Source: Streptomyces marianii (GTDB lineage: Bacteria > Actinomycetota > Actinomycetes > Streptomycetales > Streptomycetaceae). From it: a stretch of DNA of 64,000 bases. The stretch is taken from assembly GCF_005795905.1 (NCBI RefSeq), contig NZ_VAWE01000001.1, positions 3,506,501 through 3,570,500 of the forward strand, given 5' to 3'. Of the stretch, positions 34,478-44,135 are shown piece by piece (the stretch's first letter is position 1; every line of letters starts with the position of its first letter). The position numbers and the translations under genes are program-made. The notes under the pieces are model-generated. The model did no database searches. It was given only the letters and a program-made list of their open reading frames with translations, and had not been told where the DNA came from.

Positions 34478-35929
34478 ATGACCGACCGAACCCGCACCGA
34501 CCGGACCGCAGACCGCAACACCACTACCCCCGCCGCCGCGGAGACGGACGTGACGGTCGTAGGGGCGGGACCCACGGGGCTCCTACTCGCGGGGGACCTC
34601 GCGGCGGCCGGCGTCCGCGTCACCGTCGTCGAGCGCCGGCCGCCGACGCGGAGCAACCTGACCCGGGCCTTCGGGGTGCACGCACGCACCCTCGAGCTCC
34701 TCGACGCCCGGGACCTCGCCGACGAACTGGTGTCGAAGGGCACGCCCATCACGGGCCTGCGGCTGTTCCGCCGGCTCTCCCTCGATCTCTCCCGGCTGCG
34801 CTCCCGCTTCCCGTACCTGCTGATAGCCCCGCAGTACGAGGTGGAGCGGCTGCTCGAGCGCCGTGCACGCGACGCCGGGGCCGCATTCCGGTACGGCACG
34901 GAACTGTGCGGCCTGCGCCAGGACGCCGGATCGGTCACCGCCGAGCTCCGCGAGGAGGACGGCGGAGACTCGACGCTGAGCTCCCGCTACCTCGTCGGCA
35001 CGGACGGGATGCGCAGTTCGGTGAGGCAGTCGCTCGGTCTGCCGTTCCCCGGGGTCTCGGCCATCCGCTCGATCCTGCTCGCGGACGTACGGCTCTCCGA
35101 AGAGCCGGAGAACCTGCTGACGGTCAACGGCACGGGGCGGGCCTTCGCCTTCATCGCCCCGTTCGGCGACGGGTGGTACCGCGTGATGGGCTGGCGGCGC
35201 GACCGCTCCCAGCCGGACGGCCGGCCGGTGGAACTCGACGAGGTGCGCGATGTCGCCCGCGAGGCCCTCGGCACCGACTACGGCATGCGGGACGCCCGCT
35301 GGCTCTCCCGCTTCCACAGTGACGAGCGCCAGGTCCCCGAGTACCGCCGGGGCAGGGTCTTCCTCGCCGGGGACGCGGCGCATGTGCACTCCCCGGCGGG
35401 CGGCCAGGGTATGAACACCGGCCTTCAGGACGCGGCGAACCTGTCCTGGAAGCTCGTGGCCGTCCTCCGCGGCGACGCCCCGGACCCCGAAGGGCTCCTC
35501 GACACCTACCAGTCCGAGCGGCACCCGGTCGGTGCCCAAGTGGTGCGCAGCAGCGGGGCGATCGTACGCCTCGCCATGGCGCACTCACCCTTCGAGCGCC
35601 TCACCCGGGCCCTGGCGGCGAGCTTCCTCAACGCGGTCCGGCCCGCGTCGGACAGGGCGATGGGCGTGATCTCGGGCACAGGTCTCTCCTACGGCGCCCC
35701 GCGCGGCGCACACCGGCTGACCGGCAGGCGCGCCCCCGACCTCTCGCTCCGGGAGGGCCGGCTCTACGAGTTGCTGCGCAAGGGCGAATTCGTCCTGGTG
35801 ACACCGGACGGCGCGGACACGGCTCCACCGGCGGCGCCCGGCCCCGTCTCCAGGGCCCACTGGCGCGGCCCGGACCGCACGGCCCTGCTGGTCCGGCCGG
35901 ACGGATACATCGCATGGGCCCGGGGCTGA
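34478..35929 (+). CDS. FAD-dependent aromatic monooxygenase
   Basis: A 483-residue class A flavoprotein hydroxylase that uses NADPH and oxygen to hydroxylate aromatics. [20 protein letters not shown] is the dinucleotide-binding GxGxxG, DG near [13 protein letters not shown] the second motif, and [20 protein letters not shown] the third. The type resembles rifampicin monooxygenase and polyketide hydroxylases, so an antibiotic or aromatic substrate is plausible. AGGAGG (34465-34470) supports ATG 34478 over the longer frame. It shares its promoter region with the TetR gene. Confidence 0.9.
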   Translation: MTDRTRTDRTADRNTTTPAAAETDVTVVGAGPTGLLLAGDLAAAGVRVTVVERRPPTRSNLTRAFGVHARTLELLDARDLADELVSKGTPITGLRLFRRLSLDLSRLRSRFPYLLIAPQYEVERLLERRARDAGAAFRYGTELCGLRQDAGSVTAELREEDGGDSTLSSRYLVGTDGMRSSVRQSLGLPFPGVSAIRSILLADVRLSEEPENLLTVNGTGRAFAFIAPFGDGWYRVMGWRRDRSQPDGRPVELDEVRDVAREALGTDYGMRDARWLSRFHSDERQVPEYRRGRVFLAGDAAHVHSPAGGQGMNTGLQDAANLSWKLVAVLRGDAPDPEGLLDTYQSERHPVGAQVVRSSGAIVRLAMAHSPFERLTRALAASFLNAVRPASDRAMGVISGTGLSYGAPRGAHRLTGRRAPDLSLREGRLYELLRKGEFVLVTPDGADTAPPAAPGPVSRAHWRGPDRTALLVRPDGYIAWARG

Positions 35930-36035
35930 GAGTGCGGGACGACGGCGACGCTCATGGCGTCGCGGCGCCCCGGCGCGGACGCGCCCCCGCGCCCTCGCGC
36001 CCGGTCACCGCGGCCGGACGTGCCAGGCTGACCCC

Positions 36036-36371
36036 ATGGTCGTCGCCCGCTCCGTCCTCCTGTTCGCCGTCGCCGCCGTCTTCGAGATCGGCGGCGCCTG
36101 GCTGGTCTGGCAGGGCATGCGGGAGCACCGGGGCTGGCTCTGGATCGGCGCGGGCGTCCTCGCGCTCGGCGCGTACGGGTTCGTGGCCACGTTCCAGCCG
36201 CAGGGTGACTTCGGACGGGTTCTGGCAGCCTACGGCGGCGTGTTCGTCGCGGGCTCGATCGCCTGGGGCATGGTGGCCGACGGCTATCGTCCCGACCGCT
36301 GGGACGTCCTGGGCGCCCTGGTCTGCCTGGCAGGCATGGCGGTGATCATGTACGCGCCGCGCGGCCGGTGA
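36036..36371 (+). CDS. YnfA (UPF0060) family membrane protein
   Basis: A 111-residue, four-helix membrane protein of the UPF0060/YnfA family, distantly related to small multidrug-resistance transporters. [40 protein letters not shown] and [22 protein letters not shown] are typical. Efflux function has been reported for some members but is not settled. The SDR gene starts 50 bases downstream in the same direction. Confidence 0.9.
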   Translation: MVVARSVLLFAVAAVFEIGGAWLVWQGMREHRGWLWIGAGVLALGAYGFVATFQPQGDFGRVLAAYGGVFVAGSIAWGMVADGYRPDRWDVLGALVCLAGMAVIMYAPRGR

Positions 36372-36421
36372 CCTCTGCCTATCCTGACCTCTGCCATCGA
36401 TCAGTTGCCCGAGGAGCCGTC

Positions 36422-37189
36422 ATGACCGCCACGCCCATCGCCGTCGTCACCGGAGCGAGCAGCGGAATCGGCGCCGCCACCGCACGGGGTCTCGCCGCGG
36501 CCGGCTACCACGTGGTCCTCACCGCCCGGCGCAAGGACCGGGTCGAAGCCCTCGCCACCGAGCTGACGGACGCCGGGCACCGGGCCACCGCCCGCCCCCT
36601 CGACGTCACCGACCGTGCCGCCGTCGATGCCTTCGCGGCCTCCCTCGACGGCACCGGCCCGGTGAAGGTCCTGGTCAACAACGCGGGTGGAGCCCTCGGC
36701 GCCGACCCTGTCGCGACCGGCGATCCGGCCGAGTGGCGCCAGATGTACGAGGTCAACGTCATCGGCACGCTGAACCTCACACAGGCCCTGCTCCCCGCAC
36801 TCACCACCAGCGGCGACGGCACGGTCGTCGTCCTCTCGTCCACGGCCGGCCACGGCACGTACGAGGGCGGCGCGGGCTACGTCGCCGCGAAGCACGCCGA
36901 GCACGTCCTCGCCGAGACCCTCCGCCTGGAGATCGTCGGCACGCCGGTCCGTGTCGTCGAGATCGCTCCCGGCATGGTCAGGACGGAGGGTTTCGCGGCC
37001 ACGCGCTTCCGGGGCGACACCGAGAAGGCCGCCAAGGTCTACGAAGGCGTGGCCGAACCGCTCACCGCCGAGGACGTCGCCGACACCGTCACCTGGGCGG
37101 TCACCCGCCCGCCCCACGTCAACATCGACCTGCTGATCGTCCGTCCCCGGGCCCAGGCGTCGAACACGAAGGTCCACCGGGAGCACTGA
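36422..37189 (+). CDS. Short-chain dehydrogenase/reductase
   Basis: A 255-residue classical SDR: TGASSGIG cofactor motif near residue 12, NNAG at about 90, catalytic Ser in LSSTAG, and YVAAK with Tyr and Lys. The TGxxxGIG glycine pattern with Arg following (TARRKDR) suggests NADP(H). Start ATG 36422 follows GAGGAG; the frame from 36368 overlaps YnfA. Closest in style to serine 3-dehydrogenase/YdfG-like enzymes acting on short hydroxy acids, which is only an inference. Confidence 0.88.
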   Translation: MTATPIAVVTGASSGIGAATARGLAAAGYHVVLTARRKDRVEALATELTDAGHRATARPLDVTDRAAVDAFAASLDGTGPVKVLVNNAGGALGADPVATGDPAEWRQMYEVNVIGTLNLTQALLPALTTSGDGTVVVLSSTAGHGTYEGGAGYVAAKHAEHVLAETLRLEIVGTPVRVVEIAPGMVRTEGFAATRFRGDTEKAAKVYEGVAEPLTAEDVADTVTWAVTRPPHVNIDLLIVRPRAQASNTKVHREH

Positions 37190-37212
37190 CCATCCTCGGG
37201 ATGAGGGGAAGC

Positions 37213-37232
37213 GAGTCCCGTCGCCGGGACTC
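37213..37232 (+). terminator. Weak hairpin after the SDR gene
   Basis: Eight-base stem GAGTCCCG / CGGGACTC with a four-base loop, 23 bases after the SDR stop, in a 280-base space that otherwise shows nothing. Confidence 0.4.
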
Positions 37233-37472
37233 ACGCTCAGCCCTGTGCCCCGAACCGTGTCGGGCGCGCTGACCCCCGCTTTCGCGACCGCTCCCGGACC
37301 TCGCGACCGCCGGCCTCCGCGGCCCGGCCCGTCCCGTCCCTTTGGTTCGGCCATTCGGCTGCGGTCTGCTGGCGTGCCCCGTCAGGCCGCGATGGTGTGG
37401 AAGCGGTTGTGCACCGGCCTCCAACACCTGGGCGGCATCGGGTGCTCAGCTCTTCTCAAGGAAGGGCGGAAC

Positions 37473-39098
37473 ATGCACATACCCGGACACAAAGCGGGCC
37501 GTCGGCACCACGCGGCGGCCCTTGCCGCGACGGTGTTCTGCTCGACGCTGTTCGTCGGGCCGGACCTCGCTCCGGCCGACGGCGCGCCCCCGCCGTCGGC
37601 GCACGCCCCGAAGCTGGACTGGAACCCCTGCGTCCAGGGGAGTCCGTTCGACTGCGCGACGGCGAGAGTGCCGCTCGACCACGCGAAGCCGGGCGGCCGC
37701 ACCATCGAGCTGGCCGTCATCAGACGGAGGGCCACCGACCCCGGACGCCGCATCGGCACCCTGTTCTTCAACCCCGGAGGCCCGGGTGGGCCCGGCACGG
37801 TGCAGATGCCGCAGAACTACGAGGCCTTCCCCCGGGAGGTACGGGAGCGGTTCGACATCGTCAGCTGGGACCCCCGGGGAATCGGCAGCAGCACCGCGGT
37901 GAACTGCTTCGGCAGCCGCGCGGAGGAGGACGCCTGGGCCTCGGGCAAACCGGCCGGCTTCCCGGCCGGCGAACAGGAGCGGACGGAGTGGATCGCCGCG
38001 TACAAGGACCTGTCCCGCCGCTGTCGGCAACGCGACCCCGAGTTGCTGCGCCATGCGTCGACCGCCGACACCGCTCACGACCTCGACCTGCTCCGCGAGG
38101 CCGTCGGCGACGCGCGGCTCACCTATCTCGGGATCTCCTACGGGACGATCCTCGGCGCCACCTACGCCAACCTCTTCCCCGCCAAGGTCCGCGCGATGAC
38201 CCTCGACAGCAACATCGACCCGCGGGCGTGGACCAACGACGCCTCCGACAACGCCCGGCTCCCGACATTCCTGCGCATGGGATCGGACCGCAGCGCCGCC
38301 TCGACCCTGGACAGGTTCCTCACTCTGTGCGGATCCACCACCGTCTCCCGCTGCGCCTTCTCGGCGGGGAGCCCGCAGGCGACCCGCGGCAAGCTCGACC
38401 GGCTTCTGGAGAGACTCCGGGAGCGTCCAGTGGGCCCGTGGACCTACGGCCGCACGGTCGGCGACGTCGTGAACGGGCTCTACGTCGTCCAGCCCGGCTG
38501 GACGGACCTCGCCCGCAGACTCCAGGACCTGTGGCAGGGCCGCGCTCCGGAACCGTCCCCGCTCCCGCCCGCGCCTCCGGTCCCGCATCCGGACCCGTAC
38601 CTCGGCGACGAGCAGGCCGCCGCGGTGCTCTGCGGCGACAGCCCCAATCCACGTGACCCCGGGGTCTACCACTCGCTGGAAGAGACCGCCGCCCGCCGCG
38701 CGGGCCACGCCGGTCGCTTCTGGACCTGGGCGGCCGAGGGGTGCGCCACCTGGCCCGCGCTCGCCGCGAACCGCTACCGCGGCCCGTGGAACAGGAGGAC
38801 GGCGCACCCCGTCCTGGTGGTCGGCACCACCTACGACCCCTCCACCCCGTACGCGAACGCGCGTGCCATGGCGGACGAGCTGGCGAATGCCCGTCTGCTC
38901 ACCCACGACGGGTACGGACACACCGCTCTGCTCAACCCCAGCGCCTGTGTGCAGGCGCACGAAAGCCGGTACTTCATCGAGGGCACCCTCCCTCCGGCCG
39001 GAACGACGTGCCACCCGACCACGCCCCCGTTCTCCGCTCCCAGGCCGAGCGGCGGCATCGCCACCGGCGGCGGAGGACTGGCCGGCACGCTCCCCTGA
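37473..39098 (+). CDS. Secreted alpha/beta-hydrolase peptidase (Streptomyces tripeptidyl aminopeptidase type)
   Basis: A 541-residue exported protein with a signal peptide (basic MHIPGHKAGRRHH, hydrophobic AAALAATVFCSTLFVG). Mature part: NPGGPGG oxyanion region near residue 102, nucleophile in GISYGTILG, Asp in TTYDPSTPYA and His in DGYGHTALLN; the C-terminal TAP-like domain follows. This is the Slp/Tap family of Streptomyces that removes N-terminal peptides. Secreted, so it probably acts on extracellular peptides. GGAAGGGCGG precedes ATG 37473. The strong hairpin at 39191 ends the gene. Confidence 0.9.
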   Translation: MHIPGHKAGRRHHAAALAATVFCSTLFVGPDLAPADGAPPPSAHAPKLDWNPCVQGSPFDCATARVPLDHAKPGGRTIELAVIRRRATDPGRRIGTLFFNPGGPGGPGTVQMPQNYEAFPREVRERFDIVSWDPRGIGSSTAVNCFGSRAEEDAWASGKPAGFPAGEQERTEWIAAYKDLSRRCRQRDPELLRHASTADTAHDLDLLREAVGDARLTYLGISYGTILGATYANLFPAKVRAMTLDSNIDPRAWTNDASDNARLPTFLRMGSDRSAASTLDRFLTLCGSTTVSRCAFSAGSPQATRGKLDRLLERLRERPVGPWTYGRTVGDVVNGLYVVQPGWTDLARRLQDLWQGRAPEPSPLPPAPPVPHPDPYLGDEQAAAVLCGDSPNPRDPGVYHSLEETAARRAGHAGRFWTWAAEGCATWPALAANRYRGPWNRRTAHPVLVVGTTYDPSTPYANARAMADELANARLLTHDGYGHTALLNPSACVQAHESRYFIEGTLPPAGTTCHPTTPPFSAPRPSGGIATGGGGLAGTLP

Positions 39099-39190
39099 GC
39101 CCTGCAGAGCCGGCGGTCGTCCCACGCCCCGGGCCGTCGCCGGCCCGAGCGGCTCCGGCGCGCGCCGGACCCACGGCGCCGGCCGCCCAC

Positions 39191-39230
39191 GGCTGAGGGC
39201 CCCGGACTGCGGAGTCCGGGGCCCTCAGCC
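39191..39230. terminator. Strong bidirectional terminator
   Basis: Perfect 18-base stem (39191-39208 with 39213-39230) with a four-base loop, between the convergent peptidase and rtcB genes; it can serve both. Confidence 0.85.
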
Positions 39231-39249
39231 CACGGTGGCATGAGGGGGG

Positions 39250-40443
39250 TCAGCCCTTCACGCAGATGACCTGCTTCAGCCTGGCGACGACCTCCACGAG
39301 GTCCCGCTGCTGGTCGATCACCTTCTCGATGGGCTTGTAAGCGCCCGGGATCTCGTCCACGACCCCGGAGTCCTTCCTGCATTCCACTCCGCGCGTCTGT
39401 TCCTCCAGGTCCCTGGTCGAGAAGCGCCGCTTGGCCGCGTTGCGGCTCATCCGGCGACCGGCACCGTGCGAAGCCGAGTTGAACGACTTCTCGTTCCCGA
39501 GGCCCCTCACGATGTAGGAGCCCGTCCCCATCGAGCCGGGGATGATCCCGAAGTCGCCCGACGCGGCGCGGATCGCGCCCTTCCGGGTGACGAGCAGGTC
39601 CATGCCCTCGTACCGCTCCTCCGCCACGTAGTTGTGGTGGCAGGAGATGACCGGGTCGAACGTGACCCTCGCCTTCCTGAACTCCCTGCGGACGACCTCC
39701 TGGAACAGCCCCATCATGATCGCGCGGTTGTACTTGGCGTACTCCTGCGCCCAGAAGAGGTCGTTCCGGTAGGCCGCCATCTGTGGGGTGTCCGAGACGA
39801 ACACCGCGAGATCACGGTCGACCAGGCCCCGGTTGTGCGGCAGCTTCTGGGCCTCGCCTATGTGGTGATCGGCGAGTTCCTTGCCGATGTTCCGCGAGCC
39901 GGAGTGCAGCATCAGCCAGACGGAACCGCTCTCGTCCAGGCAGAACTCGATGAAGTGGTTCCCGGAACCGAGCGTCCCCATCTGCTTGGCCGCCCGTTCC
40001 CGGCGGAACTTCACCGAGTCGGCGACGCCGTCGAACCGGGACCAGAAGTCGTCGAATCCCGTCGACGGGAATCCGTACACCCGCCCGGTGTCGACCGGAT
40101 CGTCGTGCATACCGCGCCCGACCGGGATCGCGCTCTCGATCCTGGACCGGAGACGGGACAGATCGCCGGGCAGGTCGTTGGCGGTGAGCGAGGTCTTCAC
40201 GGCCGACATCCCGCAGCCGATGTCGACGCCGACAGCCGCCGGGCAGACCGCGCCGTGCATCGCGATGACCGAGCCGACCGTCGCGCCCTTGCCGTAGTGC
40301 ACGTCCGGCATCACGGCGAGCCCCTTGATCCAGGGCAGTGTGGCGACGTTCCGCAGCTGCTGCATCGCGCCGTCCTCGACCGTGGCGGGGTCGGTCCACA
40401 TCCGGATCGGGACCTTGGCGCCGGACACCTCTACATACGACAT
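39250..40443 (-). CDS. rtcB: RtcB family RNA ligase
   Basis: GTP- and Mn2+-dependent RNA ligase that joins 2',3'-cyclic-phosphate and 5'-OH ends. The 397-residue protein keeps the metal and guanylation residues: MPDVHYGKG, AVGVDIGCGMSA (Cys), GSGNHFIEF, LHSGSRN, SCHHNY and SASHGAGRRMSR. Start ATG 40443. No archease, RtcA cyclase, RtcR regulator or PrfH is nearby, so it stands alone. In bacteria RtcB repairs cut RNAs such as tRNA or stressed rRNA; the partner here is not visible. The upstream region is locally A/T-rich. Confidence 0.95.
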   Translation of the reverse strand: MSYVEVSGAKVPIRMWTDPATVEDGAMQQLRNVATLPWIKGLAVMPDVHYGKGATVGSVIAMHGAVCPAAVGVDIGCGMSAVKTSLTANDLPGDLSRLRSRIESAIPVGRGMHDDPVDTGRVYGFPSTGFDDFWSRFDGVADSVKFRRERAAKQMGTLGSGNHFIEFCLDESGSVWLMLHSGSRNIGKELADHHIGEAQKLPHNRGLVDRDLAVFVSDTPQMAAYRNDLFWAQEYAKYNRAIMMGLFQEVVRREFRKARVTFDPVISCHHNYVAEERYEGMDLLVTRKGAIRAASGDFGIIPGSMGTGSYIVRGLGNEKSFNSASHGAGRRMSRNAAKRRFSTRDLEEQTRGVECRKDSGVVDEIPGAYKPIEKVIDQQRDLVEVVARLKQVICVKG

Positions 40444-40672
40444 ACTCCCTCAATTCCCCCGAAAACTCTGATAACGCAAAACCAGCACCAAGCTCAAGAA
40501 AAGGGATATCGAACCGGCGTTCACAGCTGCGCGTGCGATACACATTGTGTCCACCGGCACGCATCGGGCGGCAACACGTTTTCGCCGCGGGCGGCCACGG
40601 CCGGGGCCGGGAGCCGGTGGGCGACCCGACCGGGCCGGAAGCGCAGGACGGCAGAGAAGGGAGCCTGGGAAC

Positions 40673-41485
40673 GTGCGGCGAAAGGGGTTCGTACCCGGCG
40701 TTGCGGTGCTTCTCGCGGCGCTCGTCACCGGCTGTACCGGCGCAAGCACCGACGGCGGCGGCACCACCGAGGCGAAGGCCGGCGGGACCGCCGGCCCCGT
40801 CGCCGCCCCCGGCAAGTACCGCACGCTCTACGAGCCCTGCGGCGCCGTCGAGCGCTCGATGCTCAGGGACCTGCTGCCGGGCGCGGCCGAGCTGCCCGAG
40901 GAGCAGCAGGAGAAGGTCTTCCGCGGTACGGCCGCCGTCACCTACGACACGGACCGCCGCGTCGGCTGCAGCTGGAAGGCCGACTCCCCGGACGCCTCGC
41001 ACAACCTCCGCGTCGACGTGGAGCGCGTGGTGTCCTACGCCCAGGACGTCAGCGACGACCAGCGTGCCGTCGAGGTGTACACGAGGAAGCAGGACGCGGC
41101 CCAGCTGCCGGCGCCCGCCGCAGGAGGCCAGGGCGACACCGGCACCCCCGTGACGGGTTCCCCCGCCACCGGCGCCGAGTCCCTCCCGGGCACCCCCACA
41201 CCGTCCGGCGGAACTGCCTCCGGCTCCCCGACCCCGCCTGAGGGCCTGGAGCCGCGTGTACTCGACGGGCTCGGCGACGCCGCGTTCCTCGACGACGTCC
41301 TCACCCGGGCCGGTTCCACCGCCCGGCACCGCACGGTGAGCGTGGTGTTCCGCACATCCAACGTGATCGTGACCGTCGAGTACGGCGAGCAGCCCGCCCG
41401 TGTGACGGAGATCCCGGACAGCAGGGAACTGCAGGAAAAAGCCCGGGGACTGGCCCGGAAGCTGGCCGAACGGTTCAACGAGTAG
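40673..41485 (+). CDS. DUF3558 lipoprotein
   Basis: A 270-residue lipoprotein: GTG 40673, basic VRRKGFVPG, hydrophobic core and lipobox LVTGC. The mature part fits DUF3558 (CGAVERSMLRDLLPGA, then CSWKADSP), with a proline/threonine-rich insertion around residues 150-190 and a C-terminal VVFRTSNVIVTVEYGE. DUF3558 proteins are anchored outside the membrane in actinobacteria; their role is unknown. The next gene is a second DUF3558, so the pair looks like an old duplication. Confidence 0.88.
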   Translation: MRRKGFVPGVAVLLAALVTGCTGASTDGGGTTEAKAGGTAGPVAAPGKYRTLYEPCGAVERSMLRDLLPGAAELPEEQQEKVFRGTAAVTYDTDRRVGCSWKADSPDASHNLRVDVERVVSYAQDVSDDQRAVEVYTRKQDAAQLPAPAAGGQGDTGTPVTGSPATGAESLPGTPTPSGGTASGSPTPPEGLEPRVLDGLGDAAFLDDVLTRAGSTARHRTVSVVFRTSNVIVTVEYGEQPARVTEIPDSRELQEKARGLARKLAERFNE

Positions 41486-41665
41486 CGCGAACGCCGGCCC
41501 GTCGGCACCACCCGGCGGTTCCGCCGCCCGGTCCCCTCGGGCGACCCGCCGTCGTACCGTGTCGGCGTACCGTGGCCGCCCGGGAACACCGGACCGTCCG
41601 CCCGGAGGACCCGGACCCCGCGTCCGGTACTCCGGAGGACCGTACGACAACCGACTGAAGGAACC

Positions 41666-42403
41666 ATGCACCGATCAGCCCCGCGACTCACCCGCATACT
41701 CGCCTGCGCCGCCGTCCCGGTGATGCTCGTCGTCGCCGGCTGCTCGTCGGACTCCGACAGCAAGGACTCGGGTTCGGACGGCGGCTCGTCCACCTCGTCC
41801 GAGACCTCCTCCCCCGGCGGCGAGCAGTCGCCGCCGGCATTGGAGCCGGCGAAGTACGCCAAGCTTCCCGAGCCCTGCAAGGCACTGGCCTCCAAGACGG
41901 TCGAGGAACTGGTACCGAAGGTGAAGAACAAGTCCGGCACGGCCGGCACCTCCAACGATACGGGCGCCCGCGGCAGCTGCTCCTGGAACGGTCTGGAGGA
42001 CAAGGGCGTCAAGGGCTCGAACTACCGCTGGCTCGACGTGTCGTTCCAGCGCTTCGAGTCCGAGTCGGGCATCGGCAGCGGCGAGGACCGCGCCGGCGAC
42101 GCCTACAAGAAGGAAGTCGCCGCGGTCCGGGCAACGGAGAAGGCCGAGAGCGTCAACTCCTCGCCCGCGTCGGGTGTCGGCGAGGAGGCCACCGCGGTCA
42201 GCTACGGCCTCACCAAGTCCGGCGAGGACTTCAAGTACGCAACGATCGTGGCCCGCACGGGCAATGTCGTGGTGACCGTCGGCTACAACGGTACGGGCTT
42301 CGCCGGTGCCAAGAACCCGGACCCGTCGCAGCTCATGAAGGACGCGGTGACCGCGGCCAAGGAGGCCGTCGCCTCCGTCGCCAAGGCCAACCAGGTGTCG
42401 TGA
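41666..42403 (+). CDS. DUF3558 lipoprotein (second copy)
   Basis: A 245-residue lipoprotein with signal peptide and lipobox VAGC (Cys24 or so), a Ser/Asp/Gly-rich linker, then KYAKLPEPCKALASKTVEEL and CSWNGLEDKGVKGSNYRWLD, matching DUF3558 and the preceding gene, and VVVTVGYNG near the end. CTGAAGGAACC precedes ATG 41666. Two hairpins overlap and follow the stop. With its neighbour it forms a tandem pair of surface lipoproteins beside a four-helix membrane protein, so a shared envelope role is possible. Confidence 0.88.
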   Translation: MHRSAPRLTRILACAAVPVMLVVAGCSSDSDSKDSGSDGGSSTSSETSSPGGEQSPPALEPAKYAKLPEPCKALASKTVEELVPKVKNKSGTAGTSNDTGARGSCSWNGLEDKGVKGSNYRWLDVSFQRFESESGIGSGEDRAGDAYKKEVAAVRATEKAESVNSSPASGVGEEATAVSYGLTKSGEDFKYATIVARTGNVVVTVGYNGTGFAGAKNPDPSQLMKDAVTAAKEAVASVAKANQVS

Positions 42404-42440
42404 CCGGATGGGTTCGCCGAGCCGGTGAACCCATCCGGTC
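42402..42440 (+). terminator. Terminator of the second DUF3558 gene
   Basis: Perfect 14-base stem (42402-42415 with 42427-42440) overlapping the stop codon, then a second hairpin beginning GCACCGGGG at about 42444. Confidence 0.75.
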
Positions 42441-42662
42441 GCGGCACCGGGGCCGGGACGGGGTCCGGCGGATCCGCTGCCCCGACCCCGGTGCTCACTC
42501 GCCCGGCACGGTGACCGGCCCCCGGCACGCTCTGCTGGTCGGCCCGGGCCGCCCGGCATCCGGCCGGAGGTCCACGGTCCCCGGAGGGCCGGACTCCGGA
42601 TTCGTGTGCCAGGCTTGGGCCGCGCCACGGGCGCCATGAACAGAAGAGGGAGGGGATCGCGG

Positions 42663-43928
42663 GTGGCCGCGATGCAGCTGACACGCACGCACCGCATACT
42701 CATCGGCGTGGTGGTCGCCGGTGCGGTGATCATCGCCGCGATCGGTTTCGCCGGGTCGTACGCCGCCGTGCGCGAGCTCGCCGAGAAGAAGGGCTTCGGC
42801 CGGTTCTCCCTGGTCTTCCCCATCGGCATCGACGCGGGCATCTGCGTACTGCTCGCACTCGACCTCCTGCTGACCTGGATCCGCATCCCCTTCCCCCTGC
42901 TGCGCCAGACTGCCTGGCTGCTCACGGCGGCGACGATCGCCTTCAACGGCGCGGCCGCCTGGCCCGACCCGCTCGGCGTCGGCATGCACGCCGTCATCCC
43001 CGTCCTGTTCGTGGTGTCCGTCGAGGCCGCCCGCCACGCGGTGGGCAGGATCGCGGACATCACCGCCGACAAGCACATGGAGGGCGTGCGCCTCACCCGC
43101 TGGCTGCTCTCCCCGGTGCCGACGTTCCGGCTGTGGCGGCGGATGAAGCTGTGGGAGCTGCGCAGTTACGAGCAGGTCATCAAGCTGGAGCAGGACCGGC
43201 TGATCTACCAGGCCCGGCTGCAGGCCCGCTTCGGACGGGCGTGGCGCCGCAAGGCCCCGGTCGAAGCCCTGATGCCGCTGCGGCTCGCGAAGTACGGCGT
43301 GCCGTTGGCGGAGACCGCGCCGGCGGGCCTGGCCGCGGCCGGCATCGAGCCGCAGTTGCTGCCGCCGCAGCCCGCGGCACCGGAGCTGGAACCCACCGGG
43401 CCCGCACGGGCGCAGGGGCCGGTGGTGGCCGCCGGGGAGGAGCCGAGCCAGTGGTTCGCCACCCCTCAGCAGGTGCAGTACAAGGGCGACTACGACCCGG
43501 ACTACGAGCCGGCCACGTACGTCCCGGGGCCGGACCACCGGGCCTGGTACGACGAGCAGCCGCAGCGCATCCCGGTGCCGCAGCCGCGCGCGGCCGAGCC
43601 CGGACCCGTCCCGCAGCCGCAGGCGTCGGAGCCCGAACCGGTGCCTGTCCGGACTCAGGCGCCGGAGCCGACGTTCCCGGTGCCGAACGGGGCGGGCGGC
43701 ATGAGGCCGTTGGGTGAGGGCGTGCAGGACGCCCTGCCTTCGGACGAGAACCTGTACCAGGTGTTCCGGCGCTCGATAGAGGGCGAGGGCATGCCGACGC
43801 CCGGCGCCTTCGCGTCGAACGTCGAGGCCGCGTACGGGCTGCACCTCCAGCCCCGTGAGCTGAACCAGTACATGGACCGGTTCACGACCCGCTTCAACAA
43901 CGAACTGATGGAAGACCACATCGCGTAG
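42663..43928 (+). CDS. DUF2637 membrane protein with Pro-rich tail
   Basis: A 421-residue protein. Four membrane helices near the N-terminus (RILIGVVVAGAVIIAAIGFA, FSLVFPIGIDAGICVLLALD and two more) form the DUF2637 domain; the next 150 residues are soluble and helical, then a Pro/Gln/Glu-rich region and a C-terminal helical end that resembles a DNA-binding or dimer fold (YQVFRRSIEGEGMPTPGAFA). GTG 42663 has GGGAGGGG about seven bases upstream; ATG 42636 is the alternative. DUF2637 proteins also occur on actinomycete mobile elements (SpdB-like), but here the neighbours are core genes. Confidence 0.82.
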   Translation: MAAMQLTRTHRILIGVVVAGAVIIAAIGFAGSYAAVRELAEKKGFGRFSLVFPIGIDAGICVLLALDLLLTWIRIPFPLLRQTAWLLTAATIAFNGAAAWPDPLGVGMHAVIPVLFVVSVEAARHAVGRIADITADKHMEGVRLTRWLLSPVPTFRLWRRMKLWELRSYEQVIKLEQDRLIYQARLQARFGRAWRRKAPVEALMPLRLAKYGVPLAETAPAGLAAAGIEPQLLPPQPAAPELEPTGPARAQGPVVAAGEEPSQWFATPQQVQYKGDYDPDYEPATYVPGPDHRAWYDEQPQRIPVPQPRAAEPGPVPQPQASEPEPVPVRTQAPEPTFPVPNGAGGMRPLGEGVQDALPSDENLYQVFRRSIEGEGMPTPGAFASNVEAAYGLHLQPRELNQYMDRFTTRFNNELMEDHIA

Positions 43929-44062
43929 GACGCCGACGTGGCCACCGGACGGCCGTGGAGGGACCGGGTACGCCGCCCGCGCCGGCGCGCCGATGGGCAC
44001 CGTGAACCGGCGGTCCCGGGCGGTACTGCCGATCGGCCGAGTCCGCATGACGCAGCGACGCC

Positions 44063-44097
44063 GAAGGGCTCCCACCCGCCGAGGGGGAGAGCCCTTC
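44063..44097. terminator. Terminator between DUF2637 gene and lysS
   Basis: Nine-base stem GAAGGGCTC / GAGCCCTTC (44063-44071, 44089-44097) followed by TTCC; it stands between the two convergent genes. Confidence 0.6.
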
Positions 44098-44135
44098 TTC
44101 CGTCCGGCCGCCGGAGCCCCCGGGGCCCCGGCCGG

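Noticed and set aside
34478..35929. The monooxygenase as part of a biosynthetic gene cluster
   Set aside because: No polyketide, peptide or tailoring genes surround it; neighbours are a MITE, YnfA and a lone SDR.
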